NCBI GenBank assembly: GCA_946402905.1
Contig: CAMIYC010000008.1
Span: 27,928-91,927, forward strand
Direction of reading: 5' to 3'
From: an uncultured Prevotellaceae bacterium
GTDB lineage: Bacteria; Bacteroidota; Bacteroidia; Bacteroidales; Bacteroidaceae
DNA: 64,000 bases
A program made the position numbers and the translations under genes. The notes under the pieces were generated by a model. It did no database searches, was not told the DNA's origin, and saw only the letters and a list, made by a program, of their open reading frames with translations. Below, in pieces: positions 36,363 through 44,573 of this stretch (positions are counted from its first letter, which is position 1; each line of letters starts with the position of its first letter).

Positions 36363-38810
36363 ATGAAGAAACTGTTTCTATCTACCTTCATCGCTCTTCT
36401 TGCCGTGACCACAGCCACGGCAAGAGAGCGTAAATGTTTTGACGAAGGCTGGCTCTTCGTACTGGCCGATTCATTACAGATGTCTCTCAGCAATTATGAT
36501 GACACATCATGGAGACAACTTGACCTGCCCCACGACTGGGCCATTGAGGGCGACTTCCTGCCCTCCAACCCTTCCGGTGCGGGCGGAGGAGCCCTGCCCG
36601 GTGGCGTGGGATGGTATCGCAAGCACTTCCAGGCCCCCGAGGGTCAGCGCGTGTTCATCGAGTTCGACGGCGTGTACATGAATGCCACCGTGTATGTCAA
36701 CGGAGAGAAGTTGGGAATGCGTCCTTACGGGTACAGTTCGTTTGAATATGAACTGACACCCTATCTGAAGAAAAACGCAGACAACGTAATCGCCGTGAGA
36801 GTGGACAACAGCGACCAGCCCAATTCGCGGTGGTATAGCGGATGTGGCATCTACCGTCACGTATGGCTCACTGCCACATCAGAGCAGTGTGTAGATCACT
36901 GGGGCGTTCATGTAGAGACCGACGGAAAGGGAAACATCACGGTGAACACCACCATAGACAACGGAAAAAGCAATGCGCCGCTCCCCGAAATACGTCACAC
37001 GGTCTATGACGCGCTGGGGCAGGCAGTCGCCTCCTCCAAATGGACCAAAGGACAGACAGTCAAGATGAGGGTGCGAAAGCCCCAGTTATGGTCCACCGAC
37101 CATCCTTATGTCTACTGTGTGAAGACAGAACTGAGAGACGCCGCCCACCGTGTCATCGACACTTATGAGACGACCACTGGGTTCAGGTATTTCCAGTTTG
37201 ACCCCCAAAAAGGATTCTCGCTCAACGGAAAGTCTATGAAGATCAACGGCGTGTGTGAGCATCATGACTTGGGATGCCTCGGCGCGGCAGTCGCTGAGGA
37301 TGCGCTGCACCGCAAACTGACCATCCTCAAGCAGATGGGTGTCAATGCGGTAAGATGCTCGCACAATCCACCGGCTCCCGAACTGCTCAATATGTGCGAC
37401 ACTATGGGACTGATCGTGATGGACGAATCGTTTGACATGTGGCGACGCAAGAAGACACAAAACGACTATGCCAGATTCTTCGACGAATGGCATGAGCGCG
37501 ATCTCTCTGATCTCATCCGCCGTGACCGCAACCATCCCTCCATCCTGATGTGGAGCATCGGCAATGAGGTGCTCGAACAATGGTCGTCGGCAGAAGCTGA
37601 CACACTCACGCTCGAACAGGCCAACCTGATTCTCAACGCGGGGCATGACGCCTCGACACTGGCCAAGGAGGGAGAGATGAGCGTCAACTCACTGCTCACC
37701 AAGCACCTCGTGGAAATCGTCAGAAAACTGGACTCCACACGGCCTGTCACGGCTGGATGCAACGAGCCGGATCCCGGCAACCACCTGTTCAAAAGCGGTG
37801 CCCTCGACATCATCGGCTTCAACTATCACCATCAATGGGTGAAAGACGTGCCGCGAAATTTCCCAGGCAAACCTTTCATCTTCAGCGAGAGCGTCTCGGC
37901 CCTGCAGACACGGGGATTCTATATGATGCCAAGCGACTCGGTCTTTGTGGCTCCCAAGGAATGGTGGTTGCCTTATACTGATCCGTCGTTCAAATGCAGC
38001 GCTTACGACAACATGCACGCGTCGTGGAGCAGCACGCATGAAGAGACCTGGGATGTGGTGAAACACAACGACTTCGTGGGAGGACAGTTCATCTGGACGG
38101 GCTTCGACTACATCGGCGAACCCACGCCGTATGCCTTCCCTGCCAGAAGCAGCTACTTCGGCATCATCGACCTGGCAGGATTTCCCAAAGACACGTATTA
38201 CATGTATCAAAGCGAATGGACAGACACTCCGGTGTTGCATCTTTTCCCACACTGGAACTGGATCGAGGGCCAGACGATAGATATCTGGTGTTACTACAAT
38301 CAGGCCGACGAGGTGGAACTCTTTATCAATGGACGGAGCCAGGGCGTACGACGCAAGGCAGACAGCCATCAGTATCATGTGATGTGGAGAGTGACCTTTG
38401 AACCGGGAGAAGTGAAAGTCGTGGCCAGAAAAGAGGGCAAGGAGGTGAGAAACCAGGTGATCAAGACTGCAGGTGCACCCCACCACATCCGTCTTACTGC
38501 CGACCGTGACGCCATGCGTGCCAACGGCAAAGACCTGACATTCGTCACCGTGGAGGTAGTGGACAAAGACGGCAACCTGTGTCCCAACGCCGAGAACCAG
38601 ATCTTCTTTGACGTGAAAGGCAACGCCACCATCGCTGGTGTAGACAACGGATGCCAGACCTCCATGGAACGGTTCAAGGCCAACCATCGCAAAGCGTTTT
38701 ACGGCAAAAGTCTCGTCGTACTGCGTTCCGGCAAGTCGAAAGACCAGATCGTGCTTACAGCCAAGAGTGCCGACCTCAAGACGGCTTCTTTACAGTTCAA
38801 CATTGAATAA
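36363..38810 (+). CDS. GH2 beta-galactosidase-type glycoside hydrolase
   Basis: An 815-aa secreted enzyme. Signal peptide MKKLFLSTFIALLAVTTATA. Sugar-binding domain at ~25-190 (DDTSWRQLDLPHDWAIEGDF ... VGWYRKHFQ), immunoglobulin-like domain to ~290, and TIM barrel with acid/base Glu402 (LMWSIGNEV) and nucleophile Glu509 (KPFIFSESVSAL). Residues ~610-690 (HLFPHWNWIEGQTIDIWCYYNQADEVELFINGRSQG) are a DUF4982-type domain, followed by a final Ig-like GH2 domain. Beta-galactosidase is most likely, in line with removal of galactosyl side chains from xyloglucan before the GH31 step; that pathway is inference. Confidence 0.93.
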   Translation: MKKLFLSTFIALLAVTTATARERKCFDEGWLFVLADSLQMSLSNYDDTSWRQLDLPHDWAIEGDFLPSNPSGAGGGALPGGVGWYRKHFQAPEGQRVFIEFDGVYMNATVYVNGEKLGMRPYGYSSFEYELTPYLKKNADNVIAVRVDNSDQPNSRWYSGCGIYRHVWLTATSEQCVDHWGVHVETDGKGNITVNTTIDNGKSNAPLPEIRHTVYDALGQAVASSKWTKGQTVKMRVRKPQLWSTDHPYVYCVKTELRDAAHRVIDTYETTTGFRYFQFDPQKGFSLNGKSMKINGVCEHHDLGCLGAAVAEDALHRKLTILKQMGVNAVRCSHNPPAPELLNMCDTMGLIVMDESFDMWRRKKTQNDYARFFDEWHERDLSDLIRRDRNHPSILMWSIGNEVLEQWSSAEADTLTLEQANLILNAGHDASTLAKEGEMSVNSLLTKHLVEIVRKLDSTRPVTAGCNEPDPGNHLFKSGALDIIGFNYHHQWVKDVPRNFPGKPFIFSESVSALQTRGFYMMPSDSVFVAPKEWWLPYTDPSFKCSAYDNMHASWSSTHEETWDVVKHNDFVGGQFIWTGFDYIGEPTPYAFPARSSYFGIIDLAGFPKDTYYMYQSEWTDTPVLHLFPHWNWIEGQTIDIWCYYNQADEVELFINGRSQGVRRKADSHQYHVMWRVTFEPGEVKVVARKEGKEVRNQVIKTAGAPHHIRLTADRDAMRANGKDLTFVTVEVVDKDGNLCPNAENQIFFDVKGNATIAGVDNGCQTSMERFKANHRKAFYGKSLVVLRSGKSKDQIVLTAKSADLKTASLQFNIE

Positions 38811-38822
38811 TCACAGCTCATT

Positions 38823-41162
38823 ATGAAAAGGTTTTTTATCACATGTATCGCCGTGGCTTTGGGATGGACTGCCCAGGCGCAGATTCAGACCAGTGCAGGT
38901 GTACAGTATTTGCAGAACACTCCCAGGGACATGTCGACCGACTTCTACGACTTGTCCAACACATATTTCCTGGCAGACAGCCTCGCTGAGTATAACCAGG
39001 CTCAGGCCTCCGGGAAAATCAACTGGAAGCGATACCGTCTTTCACCTCGTCAGGCCTTCAACCTCAACGGCTACTGGCCTGTGAGGATGCAGATGCTCGA
39101 TTTCCCCGACACTCAGTACGACAACGACCCCGACCTGCGCTTTGACTTACAGTTTGTCAACGAGCGGACGGTCAGGGTCCGACTGCTCACCACACCGATC
39201 TTGCCCAAAGACGAGACCGACAGCGATCCGATGTTCTCTGATGAGTTCAAGCAGAGACTGCGTGGCGCCACCTCTGCTTCCGCCCATGGATGGAGCTGCA
39301 CCGACAACGGAAAGGCGATCGTATATAAAGGCAAGAACGGTATCATTGAGATTCAGAAATATCCCTGGCGCCTGGTGCTGAGAGACCTCAATGGCAAGAT
39401 ACTCACACAGACACGTGCCATCGTAGACAACGACTCTACGCAGGTGAAACTGCTGCCGTTCTCGTTTATCAAACGTGGAGCCGACAACTCCAGAAGCATC
39501 AATCCTGTATTCTTCTTGTCGCCGGGGGAGAAAATCTTCGGATGCGGCGAGTCGTTCACCTCGCTCAACAAAGTAGGCCAGAAAGTACACCTGTATGTCA
39601 CCGATCCTCAGGGACCGGAGACCGATGGTATGTACAAGCCGGTTCCGTTCTATTTCAGCAATCGCGGCTACGGTGTCTTCATGCACACCAGCGCCCCTGT
39701 CACCTGTGACTTCGGTGCTTCCTACATCGGCGCACAACGGCTGTTTATGGGCGACGAGACGATGGACTTCTTCATCTTCTTCGGCGAACCCAAAGACATA
39801 CTCAACGCCTACACCGACATTACCGGCAAAAGCCCGATGCTGCCCCTCTGGACCTTTGGCACCTGGATGAGCCGCATCACCTACTTCTCGCAGAAGGAAG
39901 GACTGGAAATAGCCCGCCAGCTGCGTGAGCATAAGATACCCTCAGACGTGATCCATTTCGACACGGGATGGTTTGGGGTAGACTGGCAGTGCGACTATCA
40001 GTTTGCCAAAGACAGGTTCCCCGATCCGGTGTCGATGCTGAAATCCATGCGCAAGGACGGTTTCAGGGTCTGTCTGTGGCAGTTGCCCTATTTCACGCCC
40101 AAGAACCGCTATTTCAACGAGCTGGTGGAAAATGGCATGCAGGTGAAAAATGCGATGGGCGGCATGCCTTACGAGGATGCCGTACTCGACCTCTCCAATC
40201 CCGCCACGGTCAAGTGGTATCAGGACAAGATAGGCGGACTGATCAAACAAGGTGTCAGTGCCATCAAATGCGACTTCGGCGAGGCGGCTCCGTTCAACGG
40301 TCTCTATGCCAGTGGCAAGACCGGATACTATGAGCACAACCTCTATCCACTGCGATACAATATGGCGTTGTGGAATGCCGTCAAGGAATATTCCGGCGAG
40401 GGAGTGATCTGGGCACGTAGTGCTTGGGCCGGCTCCCAGCGATATCCGCTGCACTGGGGTGGCGATGCCGCGACCAATGATATCGGTATGCTCGGCGACC
40501 TGCGTGGCGGACTCAGTTTCGGGCTGAGCGGATTCTCGTTCTGGAGCCACGACATGGGTGGTTTCGTCACAGCCTCGCCAGAGGATATTTACCGCCGCTG
40601 GCTGCCGTTCGGATTCCTCTCTTCTCACACGCGGGCTCACGGTGCACCTCCTACAGAGCCGTGGCTCATCAGCAAGTCCTTCACCGACGCGTTCCGTCGG
40701 TGTGCCGAGATGAAATACCGCCTCATGCCGTATGTCTACGCACAGGCCAAAGACTGCTCCAACCGCGGACTGCCTATGGTGCGGGCCTTGCTGGTGGAGT
40801 TTCCCGACGACCCGGGAGCTTGGAACGTAGAAGACGAATACATGTTCGGATCGCAGATCCTCGTGGCACCGTTGATGGAGAGCGGCAAGCAGCGGGTATG
40901 CTATCTGCCTAAGGGCAAATGGATAGACTATCAGAGCGGAAAAGTATACGACGGGGGCTACCAGACGATACAGGCTGGTGATATACCTTGCGTGATCCTC
41001 GTGCGCGACGGTTCGCTCATACCCCATGTACCCGTAGCACAGTCTACCGACAAAATAGACTGGAGCAAGGTGGAGCTGAAGCCTTATAAGGCTGATGCCC
41101 GGAAGTGCAAGGGACTACTCTTCAAACCCGGCGACGCCGACGTCACTGAAATCAGCGATTAA
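38823..41162 (+). CDS. GH31 glycoside hydrolase (YicI-like alpha-xylosidase/alpha-glucosidase)
   Basis: A 779-aa secreted enzyme with signal peptide MKRFFITCIAVALGWTAQAQ. GH31 catalytic barrel with nucleophile Asp484 in AIKCDFGEAAP (the KxDFGE form is typical of YicI-type alpha-xylosidases, where alpha-glucosidases usually have WxDMNE) and acid/base Asp548 in HWGGDAAT. The N-terminal half is the beta-sandwich substrate-loop domain (SPGEKIFGCGESFTSLNKVGQ). It is clearly different from the PA14-bearing GH31 two genes upstream, so the locus has two non-redundant GH31 enzymes. Ends 27 bp before the convergent cobT stop. Confidence 0.93.
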   Translation: MKRFFITCIAVALGWTAQAQIQTSAGVQYLQNTPRDMSTDFYDLSNTYFLADSLAEYNQAQASGKINWKRYRLSPRQAFNLNGYWPVRMQMLDFPDTQYDNDPDLRFDLQFVNERTVRVRLLTTPILPKDETDSDPMFSDEFKQRLRGATSASAHGWSCTDNGKAIVYKGKNGIIEIQKYPWRLVLRDLNGKILTQTRAIVDNDSTQVKLLPFSFIKRGADNSRSINPVFFLSPGEKIFGCGESFTSLNKVGQKVHLYVTDPQGPETDGMYKPVPFYFSNRGYGVFMHTSAPVTCDFGASYIGAQRLFMGDETMDFFIFFGEPKDILNAYTDITGKSPMLPLWTFGTWMSRITYFSQKEGLEIARQLREHKIPSDVIHFDTGWFGVDWQCDYQFAKDRFPDPVSMLKSMRKDGFRVCLWQLPYFTPKNRYFNELVENGMQVKNAMGGMPYEDAVLDLSNPATVKWYQDKIGGLIKQGVSAIKCDFGEAAPFNGLYASGKTGYYEHNLYPLRYNMALWNAVKEYSGEGVIWARSAWAGSQRYPLHWGGDAATNDIGMLGDLRGGLSFGLSGFSFWSHDMGGFVTASPEDIYRRWLPFGFLSSHTRAHGAPPTEPWLISKSFTDAFRRCAEMKYRLMPYVYAQAKDCSNRGLPMVRALLVEFPDDPGAWNVEDEYMFGSQILVAPLMESGKQRVCYLPKGKWIDYQSGKVYDGGYQTIQAGDIPCVILVRDGSLIPHVPVAQSTDKIDWSKVELKPYKADARKCKGLLFKPGDADVTEISD

Positions 41163-41192
41163 AAAGGGAGACCGGTGAAATCCGGCTCCCTA
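41163..41192 (-). terminator. Terminator of the cobalamin salvage operon
   Basis: On the minus strand GGGAGCCGG ... CCGGTCTCCC with loop ATTTCA, followed by TTTTT, beginning right at the cobT stop codon. On the plus strand it is followed by A-rich sequence, so it works mainly for cobT. Confidence 0.75.
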
Positions 41193-42233
41193 AAAATACT
41201 TTGTGATCTTGGCATTCTTGAAATTGTTCATCTCGTTGATCATACGCACCGACGAACAGACGATGGGGTAGGCGCAAAGGGCACCCGTGCCCTCGCCGAG
41301 CCTCATGCCAAGATGAAGCAACGGTTCTGCGCCCATCAGACTGAGCATCCTCTGGTGGCCGCTCTCATCACCGCAATGACCGAATATCATGTAATCCTTG
41401 GCGGCGGGATAAAGCTGGCAGGCGGCCATGGCACATGCCGACATGATAAAACCGTCGACAAGTATCAGGATCCTGCGCTCAGCAGCACGGAGCATGGCAC
41501 CAATGGCTGCCACCATCTCGAAGCCGCCGAAATAGCGTATTACATCGACGGTGGAATATTGTTCATGGCGGCGTAGAAAATTGTTCAGAGCCAGGCTGAG
41601 TACTTTATTTTTATGATACATTCCTTCGGTATCGAGACCGGAGCCGGCACCAATACATTCTCTCAGGGGCAGTTCGCCCCAGATGCTCATCCATATACTT
41701 GAGGGAGAGGTGTTTCCGATGCCCATCTCGCCGATACAGATGATGTCGCTATCGTAGGCATAGCGGTCTACCAGCGTGACACCCACCTCGATCGTGCGGT
41801 CGAACTTCTCGACATCCATGGCAGCCTCATGCAGGAAGTCCTTGGTGCCTCGGGCTATTTTGAAATCGAGGATACCATCCACGCCATGAAAAACGTAATC
41901 CACTCCCACATCCACGATATGTAACCGAAATCCATGCTGACGGCAGAACATATTAACACCGCCGCCACCTCGGGTGAAATTGATCATCTGCTGCCAGGTC
42001 ACCTCTCGGGGCGACAAACTCACATTCTCGTACTCAATGCCATGGTCGCCACCCAGTAAGAAGTGGGTGGGATTACGCAGGGTGGGGCAGAGGGTTTGCT
42101 TTGCAAGGCAGATCTGCATGGCGAGTGTCTCCAAACGGCCTAAAGCGCCTTTGGGCTTGTTCAGGTTGTCTATTTTATCCTGGATGACAGGACGCAGGGT
42201 CTCGTCGGGCTTTTCTATCTTAAAATGTCTCAT
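41190..42233 (-). CDS. cobT: Nicotinate-nucleotide-dimethylbenzimidazole phosphoribosyltransferase CobT
   Basis: A 347-aa enzyme making alpha-ribazole phosphate, the lower-ligand precursor of cobalamin. Family signatures: LNKPKGALGRLETLAMQI, FLLGGDHGIEYENVSLSPREVTWQQM, ICIGEMGIGNTSPSS, and the C-terminal GMRLGEGTGALCAYPIV with the catalytic Glu region. Length is normal. It follows cobU by one base and is the last gene of the operon; cobS (cobalamin synthase), which normally accompanies cobU-cobT, is not in this window. Confidence 0.97.
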   Translation of the reverse strand: MRHFKIEKPDETLRPVIQDKIDNLNKPKGALGRLETLAMQICLAKQTLCPTLRNPTHFLLGGDHGIEYENVSLSPREVTWQQMINFTRGGGGVNMFCRQHGFRLHIVDVGVDYVFHGVDGILDFKIARGTKDFLHEAAMDVEKFDRTIEVGVTLVDRYAYDSDIICIGEMGIGNTSPSSIWMSIWGELPLRECIGAGSGLDTEGMYHKNKVLSLALNNFLRRHEQYSTVDVIRYFGGFEMVAAIGAMLRAAERRILILVDGFIMSACAMAACQLYPAAKDYMIFGHCGDESGHQRMLSLMGAEPLLHLGMRLGEGTGALCAYPIVCSSVRMINEMNNFKNAKITKYF

Positions 42234-42234
42234 G

Positions 42235-42777
42235 TCATTTGATTTTTACAGCTATTCCACTGACCATCAGGTATACATCGTCGGCATGACGGGCGATGTA
42301 TTGGTTCATCCATCCCTGAAGGTCGGTGAAGTGGCGTTGCACTACGTGTTCACTCACACCGCCACTGCCGATCTCATTGGTCACGAAGATATAGGTGGCG
42401 TCGTGGGCGGTGAAGCGGTCAAACTCCTTTTTTAAGGCTTCAAGGGCTTGGTCTACTGTTTGGTGCCAGTCTTTCTGGTTGTCGGGGGTGGTATCCTCGG
42501 GATTGAAAAAGAAATTTGTACACCAGAGGGTGATACAGTCAATAACTGCCACTCGACCAGTCAGGTCGTGGTGGCTCAGGTATCGCTCTTCCTCGATGTT
42601 CGTCCATTGAGGTCCGCGACGCAGCTGGTGCATCTCCACACGGTGCCTGAACTCTTCATCCCAGATGTGTGCCGTAGCCACATAGACGGGTGTCGCACTC
42701 AGGCTCAGGGCCAGTTGTTCGGCATAGCTGCTTTTGCCGGACCTTTGGCCGCCGGTGATTAAGATAACACGTCTCAT
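42235..42777 (-). CDS. cobU: Bifunctional adenosylcobinamide kinase / guanylyltransferase CobU
   Basis: A 180-aa enzyme that phosphorylates adenosylcobinamide and transfers GMP to it. P-loop GGQRSGKSSYAE at the N-terminus, VYVATAHIWDEEFRHRVEMHQLRR with the guanylylated His, and DCITLWCTNFF plus FVTNEIGSGGV, which are all family-specific. Its ATG overlaps the stop of the ABC ATPase gene by 4 bp (ATGA). Confidence 0.97.
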   Translation of the reverse strand: MRRVILITGGQRSGKSSYAEQLALSLSATPVYVATAHIWDEEFRHRVEMHQLRRGPQWTNIEEERYLSHHDLTGRVAVIDCITLWCTNFFFNPEDTTPDNQKDWHQTVDQALEALKKEFDRFTAHDATYIFVTNEIGSGGVSEHVVQRHFTDLQGWMNQYIARHADDVYLMVSGIAVKIK

Positions 42778-43571
42778 GATGGGATAATCACTCTAAGTTG
42801 CTCTCGGTCGAAGACGATGCCGTCTCTCTCTACAAAGCGGTTGAGAGCACCCTCTGCAGCCAGCGTCGACGGGGTGCCAATGCTGATACGGTCGCGCTCC
42901 ATCAGCCAGATTTTGTCGGCTATCTGCAGCGTGAGTTCCAGGTCGTGGGTTGAGAGGAAGATGGTCTTCTGTGTGGTGCGCGAGAGGCGGAGCAGTAGTT
43001 GCATCATCTCCACCTTGCTGGGGAAGTCAAGAAAGGCGGTGGGCTCGTCAAGAAAGACAACGGGGGTCTGTTGAGCCAGCGCTTTGGCGATCATCACCTT
43101 CTGCCTCTCGCCGTCGCTGAGCGTCTGTATCATGCGGTTTGACAGGTTGCTGATGCCGACCATGGAGATGGACTCGTCGACCACCTGACGGTCATTGGCA
43201 GACAGAGTGCCCCAGAATCCGGTATAGGGACTTCTGCCGAGTCCCACCAGTTCTTTCACAGTCATATTCTGTATGTCTGGTTTGTGGGTGAGCACGATGC
43301 CGATGAGTCGCGCCAGTTCTTTTTCGGTATATGTGTCCAGGTCTTTGCCGTGGAGCATGATCTTTCCACTTAGTCTGGGCTGGAAGGCGCAGAGGGTGCG
43401 CAGAAGTGTGGACTTGCCGATGCCATTGGGACCGATGAGACAGGTCAGCTCTCCCGCACGGAGGCTGGCGTTGATGTCGCGCGCTATGATTTTCTCATGT
43501 CCCTTCTTGCCCAGGTATCCTATACCCAGATGTTCCAGACGGATCGTGTCTTTTGTAGTTATTGTTTCCAT
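42774..43571 (-). CDS. ABC transporter ATP-binding protein, FecE/BtuD-type
   Basis: A 265-aa ATPase (ATG at 43571; the ORF-track start at 43631 lies upstream of the promoter's -7 box). Walker A GPNGIGKST, Q-loop region GIVLTHKPDIQNMTV, signature LSDGERQKV, Walker B VVFLDEPTA, and H-loop FLSTHD. Similar proteins energise uptake of iron-siderophores or cobalamin. In operon with cobU and cobT, so cobinamide or cobalamin import is the likely role, but no permease or binding protein is encoded next to it. Confidence 0.9.
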   Translation of the reverse strand: METITTKDTIRLEHLGIGYLGKKGHEKIIARDINASLRAGELTCLIGPNGIGKSTLLRTLCAFQPRLSGKIMLHGKDLDTYTEKELARLIGIVLTHKPDIQNMTVKELVGLGRSPYTGFWGTLSANDRQVVDESISMVGISNLSNRMIQTLSDGERQKVMIAKALAQQTPVVFLDEPTAFLDFPSKVEMMQLLLRLSRTTQKTIFLSTHDLELTLQIADKIWLMERDRISIGTPSTLAAEGALNRFVERDGIVFDREQLRVIIPS

Positions 43572-43600
43572 GGGATGGAGTGGTTTCGCTGATTGGCCAA

Positions 43601-43632
43601 CAAAATTACTAAAAATATGGAGAAAGGCCAAA
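43601..43632 (-). promoter_or_regulatory. Promoter of the ABC-cobU-cobT operon, TTTG-N20-TAATTTTG
   Basis: Minus-strand TTTG (43629-43632) and TAATTTTG (43601-43608) with 20-bp spacing, about 30 bp upstream of the ATG at 43571. The short leader leaves no room for a cobalamin riboswitch. Confidence 0.85.
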
Positions 43633-43662
43633 TTTACTCATGCACAGAAATGCAAAAATGTA

Positions 43663-43872
43663 TTTATTTCATTTTGCGCTCGATTTTCACCAACTTTGAT
43701 TTCTTCGAAATCCAAATTAGGAGGCACCTCGGCAAAAGAAATAAATAAATTTATTTCATTTTGCTCTCGATTTTCACTAACTTTGATTTCTTCGAAATCC
43801 AAGTTAGGAGGCACCTCGGCAAAAGAAATAAATAAATTTATTTCATTTTGCTCTCGATTTTCGCTAACTTTG
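43663..43872 (+). repeat. Tandem 87-bp promoter repeat, 2.4 copies
   Basis: Copies start at TTTATTTCATTTTG (43663, 43750, 43837). Copies two and three include the promoter-like box TAACTTTG (43778-43785 and 43865-43872), with TTTC 20 bp upstream; copy one has CAACTTTG. In each full copy the box begins an imperfect hairpin, CTAACTTTGATTTC / GAAATCCAAGTTAG around TTC, followed by GAGGCACCTC. So the same promoter-plus-hairpin unit is repeated ahead of the phosphopantetheinyl transferase gene. Confidence 0.9.
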
Positions 43873-43881
43873 CAGTCAACT

Positions 43882-43940
43882 CTGGGAACGCGGGCGTCCT
43901 CGCCCGCCACAGATGCGGGCGAGGACGCCCGCGTTCCCAG
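43882..43940. repeat. REP-like perfect palindrome, 26-bp arms
   Basis: Left arm CTGGGAACGCGGGCGTCCTC then GCCCGC, loop CACAGAT, and an exactly complementary right arm. Each arm can also fold alone (GCGGGCG-TCCT-CGCCCGC). Its GC content is far above the surrounding AT-rich repeat, which suggests a mobile REP-type insertion. It would form the 5' leader of the downstream gene. Confidence 0.85.
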
Positions 43941-43991
43941 GCAAAGCAGTGAAATAACAACTTCGTTATATAGAAGAGCAAAAAGGGATAA

Positions 43992-44546
43992 ATGATTTAC
44001 ATCAACGACCAAATCAACCAGATCGACATGCGGCAAGCACTTGCCGTCATACCATCCTATCGCCGCGAACAGGCGCTGCGCTTCAAACACGAACAGGGCC
44101 AGCGGCTCTGCGTGGCGGCCTATCTGCTGTTGCATGAGGCCCTGATGACAGAATATGGCATCACGGAATATCCCCGTTTTGAGTATGGCGAGCATGGAAA
44201 GCCTTTTCTGGCAGACTATCCTGACATTTATTTCAATCTGAGCCACTGTCAGGCGGCGGCGGCATGTGTGATTGGAGACCATCCGGTAGGGATTGACATC
44301 GAACAAATCACCAGGTACAAAGAATCTCTGGTGCGGTATGTCATGAACGAAGATGAGATCGCTGAAATCAATGGGGCTCTCCGGCCGGATGTGGCATTCA
44401 TCAAGTACTGGACGATGAAAGAGGCGTTGATGAAGACTTCCGGACAGGGCATCAGCAATGACATGAAAAATGTACTGAGGGGTGATGAGCCGTTTGTCAC
44501 CATCATCAATCAGGCGAAGGGGTACGTCTGTACTGCATTGATGTAG
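43992..44546 (+). CDS. 4'-phosphopantetheinyl transferase, Sfp/AcpT superfamily
   Basis: A 184-aa enzyme that attaches the phosphopantetheine arm of CoA to carrier proteins. Motifs in order: FNLSHCQAAAACVIG (strand before the active site), PVGIDIEQI (Mg-binding Asp/Glu) and IKYWTMKEALMKTSG (W-x-x-KEA, second Mg/CoA-binding helix). It is somewhat shorter than Sfp (~225 aa) and closer to HetI/AcpT-like forms. Expressed from the tandem promoter region with a strong leader hairpin; no carrier protein gene is nearby. Confidence 0.92.
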   Translation: MIYINDQINQIDMRQALAVIPSYRREQALRFKHEQGQRLCVAAYLLLHEALMTEYGITEYPRFEYGEHGKPFLADYPDIYFNLSHCQAAAACVIGDHPVGIDIEQITRYKESLVRYVMNEDEIAEINGALRPDVAFIKYWTMKEALMKTSGQGISNDMKNVLRGDEPFVTIINQAKGYVCTALM

Positions 44547-44573
44547 CCTTCAACCCACAGCATCTTCTACATC

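Noticed and set aside
43572-43662. Cobalamin riboswitch upstream of the cobU-cobT operon
   Set aside because: The interval between the mapped promoter and the ATG is only about 30 bp, and no B12-box-like sequence is visible.
43663-43872. CRISPR array
   Set aside because: Repeats are directly adjacent with no unique spacers and no cas genes are present.
43638-44306. 222-aa minus-strand ORF across the tandem repeat and palindrome
   Set aside because: Its repetitive sequence (FISFAEVPPNLDFEEIKV twice) is just the 87-bp repeat translated; it overlaps the phosphopantetheinyl transferase gene.
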